Positions 35,169 through 44,789 of a stretch of DNA of 64,000 bases are shown here, one piece after another. Source of the stretch: Ignavibacteria bacterium UBA2333 (GTDB taxonomy: Bacteria; Bacteroidota; Ignavibacteria; Kapaibacteriales; Kapaibacteriaceae); assembly GCA_002344895.1 (NCBI GenBank), contig DDUR01000081.1, forward strand, positions 21,909 through 85,908. Reading direction: 5' to 3'. The notes below the pieces were generated by a model. The model made no database searches. It was not told the DNA's origin and saw only the letters and a program-made list of their open reading frames with translations. The stretch's first letter is position 1, and each line of letters opens with the position of its first letter. A program made the translations under genes and the position numbers.

Positions 35169-36506
35169 ATGAAGACTCTGTTTCGACTGCTCGCCCTGAC
35201 GGCGTTTGCCGTCCTGCACTGCACATCCCTCTCCGCCGGAGAGGTTGCTCAACGTCATACACCCACCGCCCAGAAGCTTAAGGCTCTGTGTGACGCCGAT
35301 ACCACGCTGTGGCCGCTGATGGCCGAATTCTGTGACTACTTCCCACGGCGGTTGTCAGGGTCAACCATGCTCGATGAGAGCCTGACCTGGCTGGAACGCC
35401 GGCTCACGGCCGAAGGCTGGACGGTGAAGTCTCAACCGGTGATGGTTCCAAACTGGAAACGTGGCCAGGAATCTGCGCGCCTTCTCGCCCCCTACCATCG
35501 AAATCTGCCCATGCTCGGACTCGGCGGAAGTGTTGGAACCGGAGGTAAACCACTTCGTGCCGATATTCTCGTTGTAACCTCGTTTGATGATCTTCGGAAA
35601 AGGGGCTCGCAAGCGAAGGGGCGAATTGTGGTGTGGAATGTGCCGTTTACGACGTATGGGCAAACCGTGGCCTATCGTTACAACGGTGCAAGCGAAGCTG
35701 CTCGGTATGGTGCCGTTGCCTCGCTGGTACGCAGCGTTGGACCGTTTAGTATGCAAACACCCCATACCGGTGGTATGGCTTATAACGATTCACTACCAAA
35801 GATTCCAGCCGCCGCCATCACGATGGAAGATGCTCTGTTCTTTCAGCGCATGCAGGATCGTGGAGAACAATTGTCTGTAGAGCTCGTGATGAATGCAACG
35901 TGGGAACAAGACGCACCAAGCCGCAACATCATCGTTGAAATTCCGGGTACTGAGTTACCCAATGAAGTTGTTGTGATGGGTGGTCATATTGATTCATGGG
36001 ATGTTGGTTTTGGTGCCATGGATGATGCAGGAGGATGTATCGTAGCGTGGCGAGCACTGCGACATATCCGTGATCTTGGTCTGAAACCAAAGCGCACTAT
36101 TCGGATGTGTTTCTGGACTAATGAAGAGAACGGCCTGCGTGGTGGTGTTGGATATGCTCGACAAACTGAACAAGAGCGCCACGTAATGGGTATCGAGAGT
36201 GATGGTGGCGTGTTTAAACCAACAGGATTTAGTACGTCGGCCAAAGGCCCATTACGCACCTATCTCGAAGATGCAGCACTACTTCTTGCACCGATTGGTG
36301 CTTCAACACTTACCGACGGTGAAGGTGGTGCAGATACGAGTCCGCTTCATGAAAAAGGTGTACCTGTCATGGAGCTGGTCACGGATGGTCCATACTTCTG
36401 GTACCATCATACCGATGCCGATAGTCCGGATAAACTCGATCCGAAACAAATGGCTGACTGTACCTATGCCATGGCGATTATGGCATGGGTGTGCGCACAG
36501 CAGTAA
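35169..36506 (+). CDS. Exported M28 family zinc peptidase
   Basis: The product is 445 residues with a signal peptide (to about residue 23). A PA-like insert lies in the middle (about 100-250). The M28 core shows GGHIDSWDVG (His273), MDDAGG (the bridging Asp near 285), TNEENG (catalytic Glu pair), ESDGG and WYHHTDADS (last zinc ligand His). It resembles carboxypeptidase Q-type di-zinc exopeptidases and should release amino acids from peptides in the periplasm or outside. It is divergent from the GNAT-like gene and converges on a second M28 gene, sharing the hairpin at 36525-36563. Confidence 0.9.
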   Translation: MKTLFRLLALTAFAVLHCTSLSAGEVAQRHTPTAQKLKALCDADTTLWPLMAEFCDYFPRRLSGSTMLDESLTWLERRLTAEGWTVKSQPVMVPNWKRGQESARLLAPYHRNLPMLGLGGSVGTGGKPLRADILVVTSFDDLRKRGSQAKGRIVVWNVPFTTYGQTVAYRYNGASEAARYGAVASLVRSVGPFSMQTPHTGGMAYNDSLPKIPAAAITMEDALFFQRMQDRGEQLSVELVMNATWEQDAPSRNIIVEIPGTELPNEVVVMGGHIDSWDVGFGAMDDAGGCIVAWRALRHIRDLGLKPKRTIRMCFWTNEENGLRGGVGYARQTEQERHVMGIESDGGVFKPTGFSTSAKGPLRTYLEDAALLLAPIGASTLTDGEGGADTSPLHEKGVPVMELVTDGPYFWYHHTDADSPDKLDPKQMADCTYAMAIMAWVCAQQ

Positions 36507-36524
36507 TTTTCATAAAAACGTTGT

Positions 36525-36563
36525 ATGAAGGCGACATCACCGACCGGTGAGTGTCGCCTTCAT
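36525..36563. terminator. Bidirectional terminator hairpin containing a stop codon
   Basis: ATGAAGGCGACA (36525-36536) plus TCACC pairs with GGTGA, a one-nt bulge and TGTCGCCTTCAT (36552-36563). This makes a 17-bp stem with a 4-nt loop between two convergent genes. The TGA of the minus-strand peptidase (36537-36539) is inside the stem. A TTTTT run follows on the minus side. Confidence 0.8.
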
Positions 36564-38357
36564 CGTTACAGACTTTCCGTCGCGTAGTACTGTCACGTTT
36601 ACAACATCACCAGGGTTCTTTGATGACATCGCCGCCGTGAGATCGTAGATGTTCTTGATCGTCGTACCACCAAAGGCCGTGATAACATCGTCGGCCTTGA
36701 GCCCAGCCGATTCTGCCGGAGATCCTGGTTTAACACCGGTTATCCGCAATCCCTGAGGATCATCACTATAATCCGGGATAACACCGAAGGTGACCTTAAA
36801 CCCTGCACTGCTGCTGCTACCCTGTGTTGAGCTCTGCGAGTGTTGCGCTGTAAAATCGGGGCGTGCGGAGTTTCCAGCAACATCCTGAACAACACGTTCA
36901 ACCATCGTCAGAACGAGCAACATCGCATCGTAATCAAGTTTTTCATACGTATCTGTAGGACGATGGTAGTCCGAATGCAAACCTGTAAAGAAGAACAGTG
37001 TTGGAATGTTCTTGGCCGTAAACGACGAGTGGTCACTTGGTCCAAAACCATCGGCAGTTGTTGAGATCTTTAGTCCCAAATCTTTCTGTGCACGTTCGAG
37101 TACGTCCTTCCACGACGTAGATGTTCCTGTCGCCTGAACGTTGAGTTTGTTATCCTTCATCCGCCCGATCATATCCATGTTGATCATGGCAACAACACGA
37201 TCAAGCGGTACCGTTGGCGTGTTGGTCCAGAACTTCGACCCCACCAGGCCTTTCTCCTCGCCACTAAATGCCATAAAGAGTACAGACCGTTTAGGTGGAT
37301 TCGCCACCAGCCGTCGTGCTACTTCAAGCACACCGGCTGTACCCGAAGCATTGTCATCAGCACCCGGATGAACAACATTTTCGGCTTTTGCATGCAGCGA
37401 GTTTTCGTCACCCATTCCAAGGTGATCAAAGTGCGCTCCTACAACAATAAACTCATTTGATAGTGACGGGTCTGTACCTGGAAGGATAGCAAGTACGTTG
37501 TTGGTTGTGCCTTCCACAGCTTCAACAGAGGTAGTAATCGACACCGATGTGTTCTTCAGTGCAAAGGACTGTGGTTTTTTTGTTGACGCAATCTTTTTCT
37601 CGGCAACGAAGAGCTGTGTTTCTTTTGGAGGAAAGATCCGAGCACATGGTGTGCGACGCACCTGAACGGCAACAATTCCAGAGTTCCGTCCAAGCCGGTC
37701 CATACCAAAACGTGTGAGCACGTCACTCGAGTCGCCTTCCTCATTCACAAAACACACAGCAACAGCACCCTTGTCACGTGCCGTAGTAGCTTTTGTACGA
37801 AGAGCTGCAGCAGCTTTGAGTGATGGATTTGACTCTGCCCATTTAGGCAGTCCCTTTATCACGATAACAACAGCGCCCTTCACGTCAACGCCGGCATAAT
37901 CATCATAACCCTTCGTTGAAAGGCCATAACCAACAAATACAACGGGCCCAGAGACGGTTGCTGACTCCGTCCAACCATAGGGTTGATAGTCGACACCGAG
38001 TTTCCATCCGAACTTTGTGGGTGTCGTCTTCTCAAGTGGAATTCCTGGTTTTTCAACGATGGTGCTAAATACAACTGAATTTGAAGCACCTAGTTTTAGT
38101 CCCATGGTCATAGGGAACTTCTGCAGGTAGTCCGATCCTGCTCCGGGCCGCAAGCCGAGCTCCACAAAACGTTCTTTCAGCCAGGCAGCAGCCTTGTCAT
38201 TACCCTCAGTGCCTGGCGCACGGCCAGCTAATTCAGGCGATGCAAGGTATTGCACGTGCTGTAAAATGCGCTGCGATTCCGGCGTCGTGGCATTCTGTGC
38301 CGAGACGGAAAGGATGGCAAGGGGCAAAAGGGGCAGGAGGCGGAGCAGAGAATTCAT
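36537..38357 (-). CDS. Exported M28 family peptidase with C-terminal PDZ domain
   Basis: The product is 606 residues from the ATG at 38357, which begins a signal peptide ending SVSAQ. A PA-like insert is present (VSGPVVFVGYGLSTKGYDDY). The M28 catalytic core has VVGAHFDHLG, HPGADDNASGTAG, AFSGEEKGLVGSKFW and SDYHRPTDTYEK, giving all metal ligands and the catalytic Glu. The last ~90 residues are a PDZ domain (LRITGVKPGSPAESAGLKAD). It is probably a periplasmic or surface aminopeptidase, with the PDZ domain selecting substrates or partners. It converges on the other M28 gene and diverges from the flippase gene. Confidence 0.92.
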   Translation of the reverse strand: MNSLLRLLPLLPLAILSVSAQNATTPESQRILQHVQYLASPELAGRAPGTEGNDKAAAWLKERFVELGLRPGAGSDYLQKFPMTMGLKLGASNSVVFSTIVEKPGIPLEKTTPTKFGWKLGVDYQPYGWTESATVSGPVVFVGYGLSTKGYDDYAGVDVKGAVVIVIKGLPKWAESNPSLKAAAALRTKATTARDKGAVAVCFVNEEGDSSDVLTRFGMDRLGRNSGIVAVQVRRTPCARIFPPKETQLFVAEKKIASTKKPQSFALKNTSVSITTSVEAVEGTTNNVLAILPGTDPSLSNEFIVVGAHFDHLGMGDENSLHAKAENVVHPGADDNASGTAGVLEVARRLVANPPKRSVLFMAFSGEEKGLVGSKFWTNTPTVPLDRVVAMINMDMIGRMKDNKLNVQATGTSTSWKDVLERAQKDLGLKISTTADGFGPSDHSSFTAKNIPTLFFFTGLHSDYHRPTDTYEKLDYDAMLLVLTMVERVVQDVAGNSARPDFTAQHSQSSTQGSSSSAGFKVTFGVIPDYSDDPQGLRITGVKPGSPAESAGLKADDVITAFGGTTIKNIYDLTAAMSSKNPGDVVNVTVLRDGKSVTMKATLTGR

Positions 38358-38418
38358 ACCCACAAAACTACATCTCACCCGGAAAGCACCCGTCGGCATG
38401 TGCTATTTTGCCGAACTC

Positions 38419-39888
38419 ATGGCATCGTCCTCCGCACGCATCCGCAGTTTGGCCTCCGATACCTTCATCTACGGCATAAGTACCGTTGTAGGAAGGTTTC
38501 TGACGTTTATGCTTACTCCGCTCTACACAAACTATCTCACCCAATCTGAGATAGGAAGTGTGGCAGCCCTGTATGCGGCCATTGCCTTTATCAATATTGC
38601 CTACTCGCTTGGTATGGAGCCGGCGTTTATGCGATTTTATGATAAGGATGATGATGCAGCCACAGCGTCGGCCTTTACGATAGCCTTTCGGTCTGTCCTC
38701 GTACTGTCCGCCATTGTAACAGTAGTAACAGTGGTCTTTGCCGATTCAATCGCATCCTCGCAGTTTCTCCAGTTAACGTCGCCTGATGCCGGATGGCTGG
38801 TCTGTATTGCCTCCCTGATTCCCTTGGGAGATGCTCTCATCCTGATGCCCTTCGCTCGCTTACGGATGTTACGTCGTCCTCGACAGTTTATGGCTCTGCG
38901 GTTGTTGGGAATCGTTGTGAACGTAACGTTGAACATTGTGTTCGTCGTTGTTCTTGACTGGCGTATTGAAGGTGTATTGTGGGCCGGAGTTGCTGCACCA
39001 GCGTCAATTCTACTGTTTTTTCTTCGCGACATTTTTGTTTGGGCTCGAGCTCGCTGGTCGCAGTCGTTGTTTCGGGAGATGCTGACGTTTGGTATGCCAA
39101 CTGTACCTTCGAGTCTGAGTGGCATCATTGTCCAAGTAGCAGATCGACCGATAATGCTGATGCTGGCCTCGTCTGCACTCGTTGGTGTCTATCAAACGAA
39201 TTTCCGTCTGGCCCTGCCGATGATGATGCTTGTCACCGTCTTTGAGTATGCCTGGAGGCCGTTCTATTTACAACATCGCGACGACGAGGATGCACCAACA
39301 CTGTTTTCACGTGTATTAACATTGTTTACGGCTGCAAGTGGTGTTGTCTTTCTAGTGACGGCTCTAGCGATGCCCGACATCGTTCGCCTGCCGTTTATCG
39401 GAGGAAGGCTGGTAAATCCTTCATACTGGTGGGCACTTGACGTTGTACCGATTGTCCTGTTTGCCTATTGGTGGAACGGTGTTGGAATCGTCCTTGCCGC
39501 AGGATTTAACATCCGCAAAAAGACAGCACATCTGCCGTTAGCCACCGGGGCAGCTGCCGTTGTTAACGTGGTTATGACGCTACTGCTTATCCCACATGTA
39601 GGTATCACGGGCGGCGCTTGGGCTAAGGTAGCCGCCTACATAACGTCTGCCGCGGTACTCTTTGCACTTCTGCCGCGTGTCTACCCTATGAAGTTCGATT
39701 GGCGTAACATCATCGTCATTGTCATGTCGTGTTCCGTTGTCTACCTTGCACTTCGCGAACTTCTCGGCTCGACAATCCTTTCGGCCTTTGTTGCCGTCGT
39801 GACCTATGTTGCCCTCCTCTTCCTAACACGCGTTTTTGGCACGTCGATGTTCTCCACGTTACAAAGTCTGGTACGCCGCAATGGATAA
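38419..39888 (+). CDS. Polysaccharide/lipid flippase of the MATE-like (Wzx/MurJ) superfamily
   Basis: The product is 489 residues with about 12-14 membrane segments. The N-terminus (RSLASDTFIYGISTVVGRFLTFMLTPLYTNYL) is the typical first helix pair of the polysaccharide biosynthesis family, with the common 'LTQSEIGSVAALYA' continuation. It should flip lipid-linked sugars across the inner membrane. No glycosyltransferases lie nearby, so the substrate is unknown. I chose ATG 38419; an in-frame ATG at 38398 is equally possible because neither has a clear ribosome site. The stop overlaps the next gene's start region by 8 nt. Confidence 0.88.
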   Translation: MASSSARIRSLASDTFIYGISTVVGRFLTFMLTPLYTNYLTQSEIGSVAALYAAIAFINIAYSLGMEPAFMRFYDKDDDAATASAFTIAFRSVLVLSAIVTVVTVVFADSIASSQFLQLTSPDAGWLVCIASLIPLGDALILMPFARLRMLRRPRQFMALRLLGIVVNVTLNIVFVVVLDWRIEGVLWAGVAAPASILLFFLRDIFVWARARWSQSLFREMLTFGMPTVPSSLSGIIVQVADRPIMLMLASSALVGVYQTNFRLALPMMMLVTVFEYAWRPFYLQHRDDEDAPTLFSRVLTLFTAASGVVFLVTALAMPDIVRLPFIGGRLVNPSYWWALDVVPIVLFAYWWNGVGIVLAAGFNIRKKTAHLPLATGAAAVVNVVMTLLLIPHVGITGGAWAKVAAYITSAAVLFALLPRVYPMKFDWRNIIVIVMSCSVVYLALRELLGSTILSAFVAVVTYVALLFLTRVFGTSMFSTLQSLVRRNG

Positions 39889-42800
39889 TCTCCCACGTCT
39901 TCTATCTGTGACTCTTGTTGTTGTTGTAACCTTAGCGGGTTGCCGATCAGGATCGCCACAGGGTGATGCGAGTGTTACACATCAGGACCGAAAGGAATAC
40001 GTTCGTAAGAAGTATGCCGATCCAGCAACGGGCGTGATACCGGATGGAATTGTCGGACGGTCATTAGACTTTGCTCGGACATTACCCGGTAGCAGAACAC
40101 GACAAATGAAGGGGCTTGATGATGTCCAGGCCGACAATGTACTTGCACGTGGCCCATGGAATGTGGGTGGGCGGACACGTGCGCTAGCGCTGGACCTCGG
40201 TGATGAGCGGATCATGTTTGCTGCAGGTGTAAGCGGAGGTCTGTGGAGGTCAACAAATTCAGGTATCACCTGGACAAAGATCACGCCGTCTGACGAGCTT
40301 CACAGTGCTACTGCACTGGCACAAGATCCACGACCTGGTCAGCACAACGTGTGGTATCTCGCCTCCGGTGAATCATATGGGAACTCAGCGCAGATCTCCG
40401 GGAACGGAATTCGCAAAAGCACCGATGGTGGCATTACATGGACAACGTTATCATCAACAGTTGTACCATCAATCAATGCCGGTCATGCCTTCGCGTATGC
40501 ATGGCGTATCATCGTAAGTCCAACAACAGGTGCTGTCTTCGTTGCTACAACGCGGAATGGCATCTTCCGTTCAACGGACGGTGGTTCTACGTGGACAAAC
40601 GTCTTTGGAACCGACAGCTTCTTCGCTGATATCGTTGTCTCGGCCGACGGTCGACTCACTGCCGCGCTGAGCGCATTTACGGGTGTACAGAATGGTACGG
40701 CCCGACGTTCAGGCATCTTTGAAAGTACTGATAACGGCACGACATGGTCGAATATCTCCCCACCAAATCTGCCCGCTAACGTCAAACGAATCGTGCTTGC
40801 CCTGGTTCCACAGCAGGAATCCGACGTTATGGCCATTGCCGAAACTCCTGGTGTCGGCACGTTAGGTGTGTTTCGTTTGCGTGACGGTACACGTGAAGAA
40901 TGGCATTCCTTGTGGAAACGAACTAATGGCCAGTGGCAGGATCGTAGCGCTGGCATTCCACTCTTTGGTGGACGGAGTGGTGACTTCTTCTCACAAGGTG
41001 GTTACGACCTCGTCGTAAAAGTTCACCCAACCGATTCAAATGTTGTGGTAATCGGCGGAACAAACCTTTATCGCAGTTCGGATGCATTCCGAACAAATCA
41101 ACAACTAACGTGGATCGGTGGATATGGACCTCCGAGTCCAGGTGAAGTCTTTCCAAGTTATCCGAACCATCATCCCGATCAACACGACGTGATCTTTCTA
41201 CCATCAGATCCTGACGTCATGCTCAGCGCAAATGATGGTGGTGTAATGAGAACGGAAGACATTCGCGCGAACAACATCGTGTGGACAGATCTGAATCGAG
41301 GATACTTGACCACTCAACACTATGCCATTGCTATCGTTGACTCACCAGGGGATAGCCGCGTGATGGGTGGAATGCAGGATAATGGCACATGGGAAGGAAC
41401 GAGTTTTGTAACGTCCGACTTCTGGCAACGCCGCGGAGGAGGTGACGGTGCTTACTGTTTCTATGCTGATTCAGGACGAACGCTCTTCGTGAGTACGCAA
41501 CAAGCGCGCATTCGTCGAGTGCTCGTCGACGAAAACGGTATTGAAACGGCACGCACTCGAATCGATCCGGTTGGCGGAAAGGATTATCTCTTTATCAATC
41601 CGTATACCGTCGATCCTAAGGACGAACGCGTTGTCTATCTCGCAGGCGGCCGAATTGTATGGAGGAATAACGACGTTTCGTCTGTTCCACTTGGCCGCGA
41701 CGACTCTACATCTGTTGGATGGGACTCACTCCAGTCAACACGTCTAGAGTCCGGTGAGATATCTGCCATCGTTGCAACTGCAACACAACGTCGATCACTG
41801 TTGTATGGCACGTCGACGGGACGAATATTCCGCCTGGACAATGCCCATCAAGGTCTGCCGGTACCGCAAGAGATAACTGGCGTTGACATGCCAAAGGGTG
41901 CCTATCTCAACTGCATCTCGGTCGATCCTTCGGATACGAACACTATCCTCGTCTGCTTTTCGAACTATAACACACAAAGCATCTTTGCCACCGACGATGG
42001 TGGCGAAACGTGGTCGGCTGTATCCGGAACACTTGAAGAGCTACCGAATGGTGGTGGAAATGGTCCAGCCGTAAACTGGGTGAATATCCTACCTTTGAGT
42101 AACGGAGCAAAGATCTATCTCGCTGCAACATCTACGGGCATGTACGTCACAGGAGAACTGAATGGCATGTCCACGGTATGGACGCAGTATGCAGCAGAGA
42201 CAATAGGTAATGTTCCATGCGACATGGTACTGGTCCGTCCATCCGATTCACTTGTCGCTGTTGGCACACATGGTGTAGGTGTCTACACTGGCACTGTCAC
42301 GGCAGCTCCAAATCGTCCTGCGGCACCAATACTACTCACTCCGGCGGACCTCAGTAAACACATCGGAACGGAGACCCTACTTCGGTGGCGACCTGCGGCA
42401 GGTGCTGTTCTCCACAATGTTGAGATTTCAACAACACCTGATTTCACAGCAGATGTGCAAACGGTGGAAGGAATTCGCGGTGATTCTCTCCGCGTGACTG
42501 ACCTTATACAGGGCCCTGTCACATACTGGTGGCGCGTAACATCCGTGGGAGGGGGCGGAAGGGGCCCTTCCTCAGAGTCATTTACGTTCTCTACACACGT
42601 GCGTCCACCCGCGCTTCTTCAGCCTGAACAAAACGCAACAAATGTACCTGGCAACCCCGTGAGTTTTGTGTGGTCAAAAGTCGACGGAGCAACTTCCTAT
42701 GATGTTGAAGTAGCTACAACGGTTGCCTTTACAAACATCGTTGCATCGGCACAGAACGTGGTGGATACTACCGCGGATCTCAGCCCACTGCTCTCTGAGC

Positions 42801-43147
42801 GCCGTCACTTCTGGAGAGTGCGTTCTCGTGAAGGAGATACGGCTGGAGTGTGGAGTGATCGCCGAGCATTTACAACGGCAACACTTGTTGGAGTATATGA
42901 ACTTGCTGAGTCGTCGATCTCGGTATCACCAAATCCGGCGAATGATCGACTGATGATCAACATCGGAAGTCGCATCGACCTTCCGATATCCATCATCATT
43001 GCGCAGTCAGATGGACGAACGGTGGGACGTTGGACAGTTACGGAGCCCGTTTTGCCCCTTGACCTGAAACAATGGGCACCGGGATCCTACACCATCACGA
43101 ATGCCCGCACAGCAACAAAACTCGGCAACTTCTCCATTGTTCGTTGA
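39881..43147 (+). CDS. BNR/sortilin-type propeller lipoprotein with T9SS tail
   Basis: The product is 1088 residues. The N-terminus has a lipobox (L18-A-G-C21). Repeated BNR/Asp-box blades follow: STNSGITW, STDGGITW, STDGGSTW, STDNGTTW and TDDGGETW, about residues 110-760, giving a VPS10/sortilin-like propeller. Two Fn3-like domains (PAAPILLTPAD..., PPALLQPEQN...) precede a T9SS type A sorting domain (ISVSPNPANDRLMI to the end). Such proteins are often glycan-binding or glycosidase-like, but no catalytic pair is clear. Having both a lipobox and a sorting tail is odd. It is joined to the flippase gene by an 8-nt overlap. Confidence 0.88.
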   Translation: MDNLPRLLSVTLVVVVTLAGCRSGSPQGDASVTHQDRKEYVRKKYADPATGVIPDGIVGRSLDFARTLPGSRTRQMKGLDDVQADNVLARGPWNVGGRTRALALDLGDERIMFAAGVSGGLWRSTNSGITWTKITPSDELHSATALAQDPRPGQHNVWYLASGESYGNSAQISGNGIRKSTDGGITWTTLSSTVVPSINAGHAFAYAWRIIVSPTTGAVFVATTRNGIFRSTDGGSTWTNVFGTDSFFADIVVSADGRLTAALSAFTGVQNGTARRSGIFESTDNGTTWSNISPPNLPANVKRIVLALVPQQESDVMAIAETPGVGTLGVFRLRDGTREEWHSLWKRTNGQWQDRSAGIPLFGGRSGDFFSQGGYDLVVKVHPTDSNVVVIGGTNLYRSSDAFRTNQQLTWIGGYGPPSPGEVFPSYPNHHPDQHDVIFLPSDPDVMLSANDGGVMRTEDIRANNIVWTDLNRGYLTTQHYAIAIVDSPGDSRVMGGMQDNGTWEGTSFVTSDFWQRRGGGDGAYCFYADSGRTLFVSTQQARIRRVLVDENGIETARTRIDPVGGKDYLFINPYTVDPKDERVVYLAGGRIVWRNNDVSSVPLGRDDSTSVGWDSLQSTRLESGEISAIVATATQRRSLLYGTSTGRIFRLDNAHQGLPVPQEITGVDMPKGAYLNCISVDPSDTNTILVCFSNYNTQSIFATDDGGETWSAVSGTLEELPNGGGNGPAVNWVNILPLSNGAKIYLAATSTGMYVTGELNGMSTVWTQYAAETIGNVPCDMVLVRPSDSLVAVGTHGVGVYTGTVTAAPNRPAAPILLTPADLSKHIGTETLLRWRPAAGAVLHNVEISTTPDFTADVQTVEGIRGDSLRVTDLIQGPVTYWWRVTSVGGGGRGPSSESFTFSTHVRPPALLQPEQNATNVPGNPVSFVWSKVDGATSYDVEVATTVAFTNIVASAQNVVDTTADLSPLLSERRHFWRVRSREGDTAGVWSDRRAFTTATLVGVYELAESSISVSPNPANDRLMINIGSRIDLPISIIIAQSDGRTVGRWTVTEPVLPLDLKQWAPGSYTITNARTATKLGNFSIVR

Positions 43148-43170
43148 TGGTGCTGGGTTCTCAGCCACCA
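43148..43170. terminator. Hairpin at the convergent junction
   Basis: TGGTG-CTG (43148-43155) pairs with CAG-C-CACCA (43162-43170), an 8-bp stem with a one-nt bulge and loop GGTTCT. It lies in the 13-nt gap between two convergent genes and covers the stop codon of the transporter gene. Confidence 0.4.
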
Positions 43171-44675
43171 ATCTGCGCAGCCACACCGGGACCAAGCGGT
43201 AGGCCAACGTAGATCCAGGCAATGAGAACTATCGTCCATACGATGAGGAAGGCAACTGAGTAGGGTAACATGAGTGATAGCAGAGTACCCATGGTGGCAT
43301 CGCCCTTGTAACGGCGGACTGCCACGATGATAAGCGGCAGGTATCCGAGCAGGGGAGCAATCATGTTTGTGGATGAGTCACCCACACGATATGCTAATTG
43401 AGTTGCTTCGGGTGAGAGCCCCATCATCATAAACATTGGTACAAAGACAGGAGCCATAATGGCCCACTTGGCTGATGCGCTGGCCACAAGGAGATTGATC
43501 ACGGCAGCAACGAGGACAAATGTTCCCAACAGAAATGGTCCCTGCAGATGGAGAGATTTTAGAAGTTCTGCACCATTGACGGCCGTTACAAGACCAAGAT
43601 TGGACCATCCGAAGTAGGATATAAACTGTGCCATAACAAAGGCAAGCACAATGTAGCTGCCCATTGTGGCCATTCCATCACCCGTTATAGCGGCAACATC
43701 ACGGTCACTGCGAATAGACCGCGTCACAATTCCATAGACGAGACCACAGACGAGGAAGATGATCATCAGAATGGTCACAATACTCTGTTCAAGGGGCTTC
43801 AGTGTTCCCTGTGCGTCACGAAGAATAGCGTGTTCAGGGAGTGATACGGCGAGTACACCAACGATACACAGAACAAAGACAAAACCAGCCCATAGTAGCC
43901 CTCGGCGTTCAAGCGGTGACAAGCGTTGAGCTACGTCGTTCGACTCGAGTGATGAAGATGACTTCCATTCGCCAAGCCTCGGCTCCACAATACGATCACA
44001 AATAAATGTGCCGATGACTGTCAGCAGAAACGTACTAAAGATCATGAAGTACCAGTTTGCTGCTGCGCTTACCGTATATGTAGGTTCAACCAGTTGAGCT
44101 GCGGTCTGCGTCAGACCACCAAGCAGGGGGTCGAGTGATGTAATTGACAGATTGGCACTAAAACCACCCGCAACTCCGGCAAACGTCGCTGAAAGTCCGG
44201 CGAGAGGATGGCGGCCTACCGCAGCGAAGATGACGGCACCGAGGGGAATCAAGACGATATAACCCGCGTCAGCCACAATTGACGAGTTAACACCCGTAAA
44301 GACAAGTGCTGCCGTGAGAAGCGGTTTGGGAACGGAATGTACCGTTGTACGAAGAACAGCCGTGATGAGGCCACCCCGTTCTGCCACTGCCGTCCCGATC
44401 ATGGTCACAAGGACAAGTCCAAGCGGAGGGAAGTTTGTGAAGTTCTTCACGGCCTCGGTAAACATTCGCTGGAGTTGATCTGGAGCGAGAAGATTAACAA
44501 CAGACACTGCCTGTCCCGTCCCAGGATGAACAACCGATGTTCCGAATCCTGCCAGAATGGCAGAGGCAGCCACAACTGCTGCTGCAGCAAGCAGGAACAT
44601 TGTTAACGGGTCTGGAAGGGCATTGCCAGCACGTTCCACGACGTCTAGGAAACGGAGTACGGGACTTTTCTTCAT
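43161..44675 (-). CDS. AbgT family transporter
   Basis: The product is 504 residues with about 11-12 membrane segments. Family landmarks are NALPDPLTMFLLAA at the start, ANLSITSLDPLLGG, GDGMATMGSYIVLAFVMAQF, NLLVASASAKWAIMAPVFVP and YRVGDSSTNMIAPLLGYLP. The AbgT family takes up p-aminobenzoyl-glutamate, a folate breakdown product, and some members instead export sulfonamides. Which applies here cannot be told from sequence. No abgA/abgB peptidase lies beside it. It is monocistronic between two plus-strand gene blocks. Confidence 0.94.
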   Translation of the reverse strand: MKKSPVLRFLDVVERAGNALPDPLTMFLLAAAAVVAASAILAGFGTSVVHPGTGQAVSVVNLLAPDQLQRMFTEAVKNFTNFPPLGLVLVTMIGTAVAERGGLITAVLRTTVHSVPKPLLTAALVFTGVNSSIVADAGYIVLIPLGAVIFAAVGRHPLAGLSATFAGVAGGFSANLSITSLDPLLGGLTQTAAQLVEPTYTVSAAANWYFMIFSTFLLTVIGTFICDRIVEPRLGEWKSSSSLESNDVAQRLSPLERRGLLWAGFVFVLCIVGVLAVSLPEHAILRDAQGTLKPLEQSIVTILMIIFLVCGLVYGIVTRSIRSDRDVAAITGDGMATMGSYIVLAFVMAQFISYFGWSNLGLVTAVNGAELLKSLHLQGPFLLGTFVLVAAVINLLVASASAKWAIMAPVFVPMFMMMGLSPEATQLAYRVGDSSTNMIAPLLGYLPLIIVAVRRYKGDATMGTLLSLMLPYSVAFLIVWTIVLIAWIYVGLPLGPGVAAQIGG

Positions 44676-44789
44676 TGTTTACTGGGAGTTATTGTCACGG
44701 CCTTCATTCAGGCGGGAAGATAGGAAACCTTTTCGCCGGTACGCTGTTGTTGCATTTGGACGGACATAACTGAATGGGAATGGGAGGAC

